A stretch of DNA of 64,000 bases from Rhizobium sp. BK376 (GTDB taxonomy: Bacteria; Pseudomonadota; Alphaproteobacteria; Rhizobiales; Rhizobiaceae): contig NZ_SLZG01000001.1 of assembly GCF_004341625.1 (NCBI RefSeq), positions 620,001 to 684,000 of the forward strand, in the 5' to 3' direction. The translations under genes and the position numbers were made by a program. The first letter of the stretch is position 1. Each line of letters begins with the position of its first letter. Below are positions 1 to 7,362 of the stretch, piece after piece. The notes beneath the pieces were generated by a model, which saw only the letters and a program-made list of their open reading frames with translations, did no database searches and was not told where the DNA came from.

Positions 1-384
1 GATGCCGGGCTTTCCAACGGCGATCCCTATATCAGGACGGCGGTCTGCGCCTTCGATATCGGCGACCAGCCAATCCGGCTGACGGCGGCCGGCAAGGTGC
101 CGTTCTGGTCGCTCTCGATTTACGACAGGGCTTCGAACGAGGTCTTCAGCATGAGCGACCGGACGTCGGTCGGCGGCCTGCTGGACGTTCTGGTCGCCTC
201 GCCGATCCAGCTGACGACCCTGCGCAAGGCGCTGCCGCCGTCGCTTTCCCAATCGATCCTTGTGGAGATGCCTCATCCTGAGGGCTATGCGGTGCTGCGG
301 ACGATGGCGCCGCAGTCAAGCTTTGACGAAGCCGCGCGCGGCTTCCTTGCGGAAGCGGGCTGCGACGTCTTTGACGGCAGTTAG
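1..384 (+). CDS. DUF1254-type membrane-associated protein, C-terminal part (5' truncated by window)
   Basis: The reading frame is open from the first base and ends in TAG at 382-384, giving about 127 residues of a protein whose start lies outside the window. The segment runs through an AVCAFDI stretch, then PFWSLSIYDR and SMSDRTS, and resembles the C-terminal half of the short DUF1254-like proteins that rhizobia encode next to a DUF1214 gene. No catalytic residues can be named and the function of the family is unknown. The family call is from sequence resemblance only. Confidence 0.6.
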   Translation, partial: DAGLSNGDPYIRTAVCAFDIGDQPIRLTAAGKVPFWSLSIYDRASNEVFSMSDRTSVGGLLDVLVASPIQLTTLRKALPPSLSQSILVEMPHPEGYAVLRTMAPQSSFDEAARGFLAEAGCDVFDGS

Positions 385-424
385 GCGACACGGGAGGGGC
401 CGACCGTCGCGCCGTCTGCGAAGT

Positions 425-724
425 CTATTTGTTCTTTGCCCGCTTCGGACCCGTTCCCGGCCGATTCGAGCTTGCTTCCAAGCGCTCGTAGCGCACGCCG
501 GTGAAGAGAAGGATCTTCGCCTCGACCGGCTCCTTCTGCACGCGCCGCGGCATGCGCGACTGGCGTTCCAAAAGGGAAATGACCTTTGCCATGCTCGTCT
601 CCAATTGCAGCTCGAGACGGATGAACTCGCGATTTATTTCATCCTGCCCGCTTGCGGCGGGCTGACGCTCCTCTTGAGAAACCGGGCCTTGCCCATCTCC
701 GGAGGCATTTGCGTCCTTTCTCAC
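425..724 (-). CDS. Conserved small hypothetical protein, 99 aa
   Basis: This is a hydrophilic 99-residue protein with a GTG start; there is no in-frame ATG upstream. The N-terminus is polar and probably disordered. The middle (about residues 35-60) looks helical, with IRLELQLETSMAKVISLLE. The C-terminal half contains the basic KILLFTGVRYERLE segment, followed by a lysine-rich tail ending RAKNK. No signal peptide or membrane segment is visible. It is convergent with the DUF1254-like fragment. I do not recognise a named family; it looks like a lineage-restricted rhizobial protein. Confidence 0.55.
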   Translation of the reverse strand: MRKDANASGDGQGPVSQEERQPAASGQDEINREFIRLELQLETSMAKVISLLERQSRMPRRVQKEPVEAKILLFTGVRYERLEASSNRPGTGPKRAKNK

Positions 725-1166
725 GGCATTTTCATGCTTACTGGATACCGTGGCATGACCGCTGACCCTTCAGCGATCATGAGAATCAGCATACGATCAA
801 ATACTGCAAATCGCACTGTTCCAACCCGAATTGAGACACACCATAGTTAACAGAACGCTAATGTGAATGACGCGATCCCGTGATCGCAGCATCGCAGATA
901 AAATAACGCAGCGTGTTGCGATTTGGTTTCATCGGTTTGGGCAAAAAAATTGCGAGGGTCGAACCATAAAGTAATATAAAATCATATTCTTAAATAAAAC
1001 CAATGGCTCACCAGCCGCTGGGAACAACAATTCCAACTGTTGCAAAAAAGTGTCACGCAAATATAATTTGCCAATCACTAATTTAAGCGTATGGTGCGCA
1101 AATCGGTCGGCAGGGACCGGTTCAAGAGATCATAGGTGCTCTTGCCTTTTATGCGGAGGACACGTG
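725..1166. other. Intergenic region, AT-rich
   Basis: This 440-bp stretch holds no supported gene. Bases 880-1090 are clearly AT-rich against the GC-rich surroundings and probably contain divergent promoters for the small genes at 425-724 and 1167-1373. A purine-rich ribosome binding site (gcggagg, 1153-1159) precedes the downstream start. Confidence 0.5.
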
Positions 1167-1373
1167 ATGACTTTATTTATGGGTTCGCCCTTTTCCTTTG
1201 AAGATGTTGAAGTTATGCGCGGCGCGCTTGATAGCTGGTGCGTGGAAAAAAGGATCGACGTGAAAAGCGCGGACGCACAGTTTGCGGCCTCTGCAGCGAT
1301 CGACCTCTTCCAATCGGGCCACAACACCGCCGAGAAGTTGCTGGACGCATTGCGGGAACACAGGGCTCTGTAG
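1167..1373 (+). CDS. Small hypothetical protein, 68 aa
   Basis: I chose the ATG at 1167 because the motif gcggagg lies 7 bases before it. An in-frame start at 1050 would add a cysteine-rich, non-coding-looking leader. The 68-residue product is amphipathic and acidic, with a predicted helix around FEDVEVMRGALDSWC and a second around FAASAAIDLFQSGHNTAEKLLDALREH. A rho-independent terminator follows 34 bases after the stop, which supports a real short transcript. Function unknown; it resembles small stand-alone helical proteins of rhizobia. Confidence 0.65.
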   Translation: MTLFMGSPFSFEDVEVMRGALDSWCVEKRIDVKSADAQFAASAAIDLFQSGHNTAEKLLDALREHRAL

Positions 1374-1406
1374 GGCTTCATCTCTTCTGCCAGTGGATCA
1401 TCCGAA

Positions 1407-1428
1407 GCGCCTCACGGGGCGCTTTTTT
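1407..1428 (+). terminator. Rho-independent terminator
   Basis: GCGCC and GGCGC arms around a six-base loop are followed by a run of six T at 1423-1428. It lies directly downstream of the 68-aa gene on the plus strand. Confidence 0.75.
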
Positions 1429-1831
1429 GATGCGCGGGCGCGCGCCGGGCCAAGTTCCCCGAAAATGCGCTAAGCCACCAAATTTTCTTATTTTCGATGT
1501 TCACAAAACCGTCATCTTGGCGCAAGCTACGCGCGTAACTTTGATTAGGATTTTAATAAAGTCTTCACGAGCTGTTAACCTTGCGAGCCTTACTCTTTCC
1601 CCATAACCAGATCTGGATGACCGTCTACGCGTCGGTTCCGTCCGTGTTGGCTCGCCCGGAGAAAGAGATGCGGGCAAGGCGATACGGTTTCGGGATAGCG
1701 CCCCCGCCGATGCGTCCTTCGGTCCGGTTCCCGTCCTTGTTGTTCTGCGTATCTGTATGGGTGTTTGCGTGCGCGACCGGTTTCGAGACCTTGAAGGACC
1801 GCTGGCTGTCCGGAAGAAGGACGTTGTCCTG
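1429..1831. other. Intergenic region upstream of the DUF2336 gene
   Basis: About 400 bp without a supported gene. The first half (1480-1590) is AT-rich and contains ttaataaagtc and gctgttaacctt, plausible promoter or regulator sites. The second half is GC-rich and is formally open in the frame of the downstream gene, but that extension has no convincing start or ribosome binding site. Confidence 0.45.
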
Positions 1832-2827
1832 ATGGCGACCGTCACCAGCTTCGAAAGCCTTTCGCATCCGTCGAAATCCGAACTCCGCCAATTCGCCGAG
1901 TTGTTCACGCCGCTCTTCCAGGCCTCGTCTGAGGAAGCCAAGCGTCAGGCGGTGGCAGCTTTGTCGCAATGCGCGCATGTGCCGCCGGCCGTCGCGCTCT
2001 TCATCGGCTGCCAGCCGATCGGCATTGCCGCTCCCTTTCTTGCCAGCTCCCAGATCATTGACGACGATACGCTGATCACGATCGCCCGCACCCAGGGTGC
2101 TGCCCATGCTAAGGCGATCGTTCGGCGGGAATCCCTGTCGCCGAAGGTGATCGACGCGCTTGTCGGCCTGCGGCAGGCCGAACCTCGCCGCGACCCGCTG
2201 GCCGTGGACACGATAGAACCTCTTGCGGCGCCCCCGCGGACCGTGGAAAGCCAGGTTCCGGCAATCGAGGCCGCTGAACCCGGCCGCCTTGAGCGCGAAG
2301 AGGCTTTGCGCCGCGAGATCAAGCAAATCGCCAACCATCTCGCCCATGAGCCCGACGACCGTCTGGGGCTGCGTACCCTCTCGCAGGTGCAGGAAGCGCT
2401 ACTGGTACGCTTTGCCCGCGAACGTGAAGCGACCCATTTCGCCACGACCCTTGCCGACGCGCTTTCCGCAAGCCGCTGGCTTGCGGAGCGCATCATGCTG
2501 GATCTCTCCGGCCAGCAGCTTGCGGTAACGCTAACCAGTCTAGGCATGAATTTCCCCGACGCGGTCTTCGTGCTTGAGCACTTCTATCCGCATCTGGCCG
2601 AAATCAAGGGCAGCGTCAGCCGTGCATGGCATGTGCTCGAAGATGTCGATCCCTATGAGAGCGACGAGCGCGTCGAAGCCTGGCGCCGGGCCGACAGCTA
2701 CACCTACCTGCCGCCGGAAGAACCTGCCGCGCCGGCAGCGTATGCCAGCGAGCCGCGCTTCATGCGCCAGGTGCCGCCGGCCCGCGACATGCGCAAGCTT
2801 TCCAAGGCTTTCGGCCGGTCGCGCTAG
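1832..2827 (+). CDS. DUF2336 domain-containing protein
   Basis: This 331-residue cytoplasmic protein belongs to the alphaproteobacterial DUF2336 family, an all-helical repeat-like domain of unknown function. The recognisable part spans about residues 10-230, with repeated helical blocks such as ELRQFAELFTPLF, AKRQAVAALSQC and AIVRRESLSPKVIDALVG. The C-terminus (from about 300) is proline- and arginine-rich. I chose the ATG at 1832 because aagaagg lies about 11 bases upstream. It stands alone as a single-gene unit, and no partner is visible. HEAT-like repeats suggest a scaffold or protein-binding role, which is inference. Confidence 0.85.
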   Translation: MATVTSFESLSHPSKSELRQFAELFTPLFQASSEEAKRQAVAALSQCAHVPPAVALFIGCQPIGIAAPFLASSQIIDDDTLITIARTQGAAHAKAIVRRESLSPKVIDALVGLRQAEPRRDPLAVDTIEPLAAPPRTVESQVPAIEAAEPGRLEREEALRREIKQIANHLAHEPDDRLGLRTLSQVQEALLVRFAREREATHFATTLADALSASRWLAERIMLDLSGQQLAVTLTSLGMNFPDAVFVLEHFYPHLAEIKGSVSRAWHVLEDVDPYESDERVEAWRRADSYTYLPPEEPAAPAAYASEPRFMRQVPPARDMRKLSKAFGRSR

Positions 2828-2976
2828 GCCGCCCTGCTCTGGCCTCTGGGCAGTCGCCACTCGATGAACGGCATATTCACCTAATGTTCAGATCGCGATG
2901 ACCATATTCAATATGGTTTTTTTAGCTGATTCGAACGCTCCTGGTAGTGGTTGGATCCAGCACTTCGGAGTTGGCA

Positions 2977-3339
2977 ATGATCAAAAAAGCAATGCTCTCG
3001 GCTCTCGTTCTCGCGACACTTGCGGGAAGCACGCTGGCGACCGTCAGTCAGGCGCAGGCGCAGCAATATGACAATTCGCAATGGCGTCACCATAACGACC
3101 GGTACGACCCGCCACCGCCGGACCGTCATCACCACCATCACAACAACAATGGCGCTGTCATTGCCGGCGGTATCGCGGCAGGCGTGATCGGCGGCATCCT
3201 GGGTGGTGCGATTGCCAATGGCAATGCCGGTTATGCTCCCCCTCCTCCGCCTCCGCCGGAATGCTGGTTCGAAAGACGGGCTGTCCAAAACGAATATGAC
3301 GACGGCTGGCACTACGAGCGCATGCGCGTCTGCAACTGA
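2977..3339 (+). CDS. Exported glycine-zipper protein with His-rich segment
   Basis: The 120-residue product begins with a clear Sec signal peptide (KKAMLSALVLATLAG, cleavage probably after AQA near residue 28). The mature part has a proline/histidine-rich stretch with five consecutive His, then a glycine-zipper helix (AVIAGGIAAGVIGGILGGAIA, about 57-80), a proline run, and a C-terminal segment bounded by two Cys that may form a disulfide. Glycine zippers usually sit in or on membranes, so a periplasmic or outer-membrane location is likely. The ggag at 2967-2970 supports the start. Function unknown. Confidence 0.75.
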   Translation: MIKKAMLSALVLATLAGSTLATVSQAQAQQYDNSQWRHHNDRYDPPPPDRHHHHHNNNGAVIAGGIAAGVIGGILGGAIANGNAGYAPPPPPPPECWFERRAVQNEYDDGWHYERMRVCN

Positions 3340-3370
3340 TATTGCAGACATACCGATATCTTAAAAGTCC

Positions 3371-3389
3371 GGGCGGGACGAACCCGCCC
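3371..3389 (-). terminator. Hairpin, probable terminator
   Basis: GGGCGGG and CCCGCCC arms enclose a five-base loop. Read on the minus strand it is followed by GGACTTTTAAG, so it best serves the DUF1491 gene. It could also slow transcription from the glycine-zipper gene on the other strand. Confidence 0.5.
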
Positions 3390-3418
3390 TGACAGCCCCC
3401 TGGGGTAAGCCGGGGGTC

Positions 3419-3763
3419 TCAGGCGCCGTTTGCGAGCGGTACGATATCGGCGATATCGTCAGCCTCCAGTTCAACGATCCACAAATCGGAATCGAATCTC
3501 GCCTCGCGGTCGAGCATCTCGCGAATCGCCTCGGCGCTTGTGCGCGCAAGACGGATTTCGAACAGGCGATCGCCGCTTTCATCCGCGTCGAAGAAGCTTT
3601 GCGGCGCCGGCCCGTAGAGCGTTTCCAGGCCATCGCGGAAGCGCTGACGGATGAAGATCGCGCCTGCCTCCTCTGCCCCCTTGCGCTCGACGGCGGCGAA
3701 ATCGCCCCGACCGAACACACGGCGAAGCAGAGCGGATACGAAGATATCGGTGCGCAATCTCAT
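3419..3763 (-). CDS. DUF1491 family protein
   Basis: The 114-residue protein starts MRLRTDIFVSALLRR, the typical N-terminus of the DUF1491 family of Alphaproteobacteria. That is why I chose this start over one 63 bases upstream. It has mixed alpha/beta character with an acidic C-terminal half (WIVELEADDIADIV). No catalytic motif or signal peptide can be seen. The family is widespread in rhizobia but has no assigned function. It lies alone, convergent with the glycine-zipper gene and 81 bases beyond the NmrA-like gene on the same strand. Confidence 0.85.
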   Translation of the reverse strand: MRLRTDIFVSALLRRVFGRGDFAAVERKGAEEAGAIFIRQRFRDGLETLYGPAPQSFFDADESGDRLFEIRLARTSAEAIREMLDREARFDSDLWIVELEADDIADIVPLANGA

Positions 3764-3844
3764 GGCAGAGCTATAGCGGCGCTGCCTCGAAGTGACAATC
3801 GACTTCGATTCAACCAATCGCCTCATGCCTGGTTCGTCCCGGAC

Positions 3845-4717
3845 TCACGTCCTGGCGGCGTTCTGTGCGGCCTCGAAGACTTCGCGTGGGGACGTCGTAC
3901 CCGCAACGTGCTCTGTACCCTCGGCTCCGAGGTCCATCCATCCTGCGTTCACGGCCTCAAACATTTCTTCGGCAGGCCCGGTGTGGCCCTTGGGGATACC
4001 GAATTGCTCGAACGCTTCCGCCCACCTTGCACGCGGGATGGCAAAGGCTTTCACGTCGAGCTTCAGGACTTCGCCCAGTTGCCCAGCGACCTGATCGGCA
4101 CTGACCATTGAACCAAGCTCGATGATGCGCCGCCCTGTCCACGCCGGTCTGGTCAAAAGGGTTGCGACCTCCGCGCCGATATCTTTCGTGGCGACCATGG
4201 TCGATTTCCGGTCAGTCGGATTGTAGTAGACTGGCAGCGTTCCGCCTTGGGCAACTTGCAAGCCGTAGAGGAAATTTTCGAAGAATCCGCCTGCACGCAC
4301 GAAGGCGACGGGAGACGTCAGGTCGCGAAACCCTTGCTCCAGAAGCGACAGGGCTGTGATCATTCCGAGCCCGCTGGTTCTGTTCGCACCCATCGACGAG
4401 AGCGCTACTACTCGCGGCGGCGCTGCATTGGTGAGTGCTGCAACATAGTTCGCAATCATGCCCCGCGCTTCCTTGTAGTCAGGTGACGGCGCCCATACAG
4501 AAGGCAACATCACGAACGCACCTTCGGCGCCTTTGAGCGCCTGCTCGATGGCCGCCGCGTCATTCCAATCGCCGTCCACCAGTTCCACGCCCCGGTCAGC
4601 CCAGCTTGACGCCTTTTCGCGATTACGGACGAGTGCACGCACTTTCTGGCCCTGCGCCAACAGATGTTCCGCCGTTGCGCCACCCACTTTTCCGGTAATT
4701 CCCATGACTAAAAACAT
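3845..4717 (-). CDS. NmrA-like NAD(P)-binding oxidoreductase
   Basis: The 290-residue protein opens with a Rossmann dinucleotide-binding motif GITGKVGGATAEHLLAQG (GxxGxxG, residues 5-11) and continues with the NmrA/atypical-SDR pattern: an ALVRN arginine after beta-2, DGDWND, a FVMLPS strand, and VALSSMGANRTSG. The Tyr-x3-Lys of classical SDRs is absent, as usual for NmrA-type proteins (quinone reductase or redox-sensor relatives). The ATG at 4717 has caggaga just upstream. The gene is followed in the antisense direction by the small membrane protein at 4764-5186 and may form an operon with it under the divergent LysR regulator. Confidence 0.8.
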   Translation of the reverse strand: MFLVMGITGKVGGATAEHLLAQGQKVRALVRNREKASSWADRGVELVDGDWNDAAAIEQALKGAEGAFVMLPSVWAPSPDYKEARGMIANYVAALTNAAPPRVVALSSMGANRTSGLGMITALSLLEQGFRDLTSPVAFVRAGGFFENFLYGLQVAQGGTLPVYYNPTDRKSTMVATKDIGAEVATLLTRPAWTGRRIIELGSMVSADQVAGQLGEVLKLDVKAFAIPRARWAEAFEQFGIPKGHTGPAEEMFEAVNAGWMDLGAEGTEHVAGTTSPREVFEAAQNAART

Positions 4718-4763
4718 GCGTATTCTCCTGATTTCCTGGGACAAAGCGTTGCCCCCTGTTGTT

Positions 4764-5186
4764 TCAATGGATGAGCGGCAGAACGGCCCGGATACGGGGA
4801 TCGCGAAGGTAGAGGCCGCCCCATGTCGTCGCGCCCAGAAGCAGGGAAATAAGTTCCGGCGGCGATCCCAGTTCACCGATACGGACATGGGCGCAGATCG
4901 CGCCTCCTAGAAAGCCGGTCACCAGGATCGCGCCGAGGACGGCGGTGGCCGGAATCGCGTAAAGGATGGCGCAGACGAGTATGATCGGACCCACGATGCG
5001 GGTCAGATCCATCGCGAATCCGGTTTCCTGCAGCATGCTCGCGATCTGTGCCGGCGCGAAAAGCTGAATAGTGCCGTCTGCTATCAAGGCGACGACGACA
5101 AACGCACTCACTATCCGCCCGGCCCACGGGGCGTGATCCCTGGTCATAGCGTCAGGCACATGATGGTGGTTCATAGTTTCGGACAT
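4764..5186 (-). CDS. Small four-helix membrane protein, DoxX-like
   Basis: The 140-residue product has a polar, His-containing N-terminus followed by four hydrophobic segments (about 22-42, 58-78, 80-100 and 108-125), the layout of DoxX-like or DUF4345-type proteins often encoded next to NmrA-like reductases and LysR regulators. A start at 5186 places ggag seven bases upstream, better than the ATG at 5192. It probably shares a promoter with the NmrA-like gene 46 bases downstream and lies divergent to lysR, the classic arrangement for a LysR-controlled unit. Confidence 0.7.
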   Translation of the reverse strand: MSETMNHHHVPDAMTRDHAPWAGRIVSAFVVVALIADGTIQLFAPAQIASMLQETGFAMDLTRIVGPIILVCAILYAIPATAVLGAILVTGFLGGAICAHVRIGELGSPPELISLLLGATTWGGLYLRDPRIRAVLPLIH

Positions 5187-5268
5187 TGTCATTCTCCGAT
5201 GGGGATTTTGATATGCGAAACTTACTGTGTCTCCCAGATGTGATAAACACCAAGGAAAGGAACTCACC

Positions 5269-5286
5269 GTTCTCTCAGAGGAGAAC
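5269..5286. promoter_or_regulatory. Candidate LysR-type operator
   Basis: GTTCTC-N6-GAGAAC is a dyad with 6-bp perfect arms, 17 bases before the lysR start and within the 117-bp divergent promoter region. Placement fits autoregulation by the LysR protein. It is inferred only from symmetry and position. Confidence 0.35.
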
Positions 5287-5303
5287 AATACCGAGGCAAG
5301 GAA

Positions 5304-6209
5304 ATGCAGAACCTCGAACCCATACTTATATTCGTAACGATAGCGGAAATGGGGAGCTTCACCCGCGCAGCCGATAGCCTGGGCATTCAAAAGGGACGGG
5401 CGTCAACGGCGGTCCGGAAGCTGGAAGAAGATGTCGGGGTCAGACTCCTGCATCGGACGACGCGCAGCGTGCAGTTGACGGAGGACGGACGGGCATTTCA
5501 TGTCCGCGCCCGCGCTCTGCTTGCCGAAGTCGATGACCTGCACTCGATGTTCGCAGGCGATCGCGTGGCGCTCCGCGGCCGTCTAAGGGTGGATTTTCCG
5601 ACCGAGGTGGCGCGGATGACGATCGTGCCGGCCTTGCCGGATTTCATGGTGGCTCACCCGGAGTTGGAGCTGGAAGTGTCGAGTAGCGATCGGCAAGTCG
5701 ATCTGGTTCAAGAGGGATTCGACTGTGTACTGCGGCTTGGACCCATAAGGGACGAGACGCTGATTGCCCGTCCACTGGGCCTGTTGCGCATGGCCAACGC
5801 TGCCAGTCCGGCCTATCTGGCCCGCCACGGCGTCCCTCGATCGCTGGAAGATCTTAAGCGTCAGGAACATCGGACAATTCATTTTTCAACGATGCTGGGC
5901 GCAAGACCCTATGGATGGGAATATCCGGACGGCGACGGCTACGCGACGCTTCAGCTTCCAGGGACGCTACACGTCAACAGCGCGCAAACCTATGAAGCCG
6001 CGGCCCTTGCTGGCCTCGGCCTGATCCAGGCGCCACTCTTGGGGATCGGTCGATACCTGGAGAGTGGAGCGCTTGTGGAGATCATCCCCGATTTGCGTCG
6101 CCGGGCGCTCCCCGTGTCCCTCGTCGTAGCACATCGGAGCAATCTGTCGCGCCGAGTCCGCGCATTCATGAAATGGATCGAAGGTGTGCTCACGCCGTAT
6201 CTGGAATAG
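5304..6209 (+). CDS. LysR family transcriptional regulator
   Basis: The 301-residue protein has the N-terminal LysR winged helix-turn-helix (residues 4-62: FVTIAEMGSFTRAADSLGIQKGRASTAV in part, then LEEDVGVRLLHRTTRSVQLTEDG) and a periplasmic-binding-protein-like effector domain (about 90-295). The AALAGLGLIQAP segment belongs to the second lobe. It is transcribed away from the DoxX-like/NmrA-like pair, so regulation of that pair is the most likely role. The effector is unknown. aagga precedes the ATG. Confidence 0.92.
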   Translation: MQNLEPILIFVTIAEMGSFTRAADSLGIQKGRASTAVRKLEEDVGVRLLHRTTRSVQLTEDGRAFHVRARALLAEVDDLHSMFAGDRVALRGRLRVDFPTEVARMTIVPALPDFMVAHPELELEVSSSDRQVDLVQEGFDCVLRLGPIRDETLIARPLGLLRMANAASPAYLARHGVPRSLEDLKRQEHRTIHFSTMLGARPYGWEYPDGDGYATLQLPGTLHVNSAQTYEAAALAGLGLIQAPLLGIGRYLESGALVEIIPDLRRRALPVSLVVAHRSNLSRRVRAFMKWIEGVLTPYLE

Positions 6210-6330
6210 CGTGACGAACATTTTCCTCTGGCTCTCCAAATCAACATTGTGGGGGTATGTCTGGCCGTTATCGGACGGCGCACGATTTCGACTAGCCGGC
6301 CGCCGGCGGCCCCGTGGGCGGTATCGCCGA

Positions 6331-7362
6331 TCAGAGCGCGCCGATATCCTGCAGCTTCTTCAGTACGGCGACATCGGGTTCGCCGGTTTCGGGCAAGCGG
6401 TAGTGCTTCTGGAAATGCCGGATCGCCGCCTTGGTCTGATCGCCGGCCACGCCGTCGATGCTGACATTGCTGTAGGCGATATTGCTCAGGCCCTTCTGGA
6501 TCTGCATGACCAGCTTGGCCGTATTCGTCGGGTCGGACGAATTGATCGGATCGGTGGGCGGCTTCTTCGGTGAAGAAGCGGTCTTGACGTTCTTTTCCGC
6601 GCTCATGATCGCGGCTGCGACCGGATCGACTGCGACAGCCTTGGAGTGAAGGTCGACCGGCGGGCGTTCGGCCGGCACGGTAGCCGTCGGCTTGGCGCTT
6701 GCAGTGTCGGCCGCAATCCCGCCCGTCTTGTCGCCGGCCTGCAGGGCGGCCAGCAGTTCGGGGCTTGCTTCGCCTGTCTGGGCAAGGCCCGCGGTTTCCT
6801 GGAAGAAGATAATCGCAGCTGATGTGCGCGGCCCCATCACGCCATCGGCATTGCCGTTGTAGAGGCCGAGGCGACCCAGCGCTGCCTGCACATCGGCGAC
6901 AAGCTTGGCTGCAGGCGTCGTGGCGGCAGCCGTCTGTCCGGCCGGGGCAGAGGCTGCAGCCGGGGATGTCGCCGCATCCTCGTCCGGACGCTCGATGCGG
7001 AACGTGGTGACATCGGCGGGGTTCTGCTTCTGCATGCTGAAGAAGGGTCGGCGGCCGAGCGAATTCGGCGAGGACGGGTCGCGCGTGCGGAAGAAGGGCG
7101 ACGGATGCGTGCCCGGCTGATACCAGAGGGCATTGGCAGCGACGAAACCGAAGATGACGGCAAAGGCCATGGCGCCGCCGGCGATCGACGGATAGCGGCC
7201 GATCATGCCGCCGAGCGCGCCTGCGCCGCGCATGCCGAGGACCCCGAGCATGCCGGCACCGCGCAAGCCGAGCGTCCCGACCGCGACTGCCCCCTGGGAG
7301 GCCAGTCCCGGCTGGCGCCGCTTGCCCTTTCCCTTAGGCGATTTTCGCTTCCGCGTGGCCAT
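6331..7362 (-). CDS. Membrane-anchored protein with two peptidoglycan-binding domains
   Basis: The 343-residue protein has a very basic N-terminus (KRKSPKGKGKRRQ), a glycine-rich hydrophobic segment and a transmembrane helix (about 62-80, AMAFAVIFGFVAANALW). A long Ala/Pro/Thr linker follows, and then two PG_binding_1 repeats. The first is at about 150-200 (VQAALGRLGLYNGNADGVMGPRTSAAI) and the second at about 282-340 (IQKGLSNIAYSNVSIDGVAGDQTKAAI). This predicts an inner-membrane protein gripping the cell wall. Its ATG lies 29 bases inside the end of the histidine kinase gene, so the two are translationally coupled and probably work together at the envelope. Confidence 0.85.
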   Translation of the reverse strand: MATRKRKSPKGKGKRRQPGLASQGAVAVGTLGLRGAGMLGVLGMRGAGALGGMIGRYPSIAGGAMAFAVIFGFVAANALWYQPGTHPSPFFRTRDPSSPNSLGRRPFFSMQKQNPADVTTFRIERPDEDAATSPAAASAPAGQTAAATTPAAKLVADVQAALGRLGLYNGNADGVMGPRTSAAIIFFQETAGLAQTGEASPELLAALQAGDKTGGIAADTASAKPTATVPAERPPVDLHSKAVAVDPVAAAIMSAEKNVKTASSPKKPPTDPINSSDPTNTAKLVMQIQKGLSNIAYSNVSIDGVAGDQTKAAIRHFQKHYRLPETGEPDVAVLKKLQDIGAL

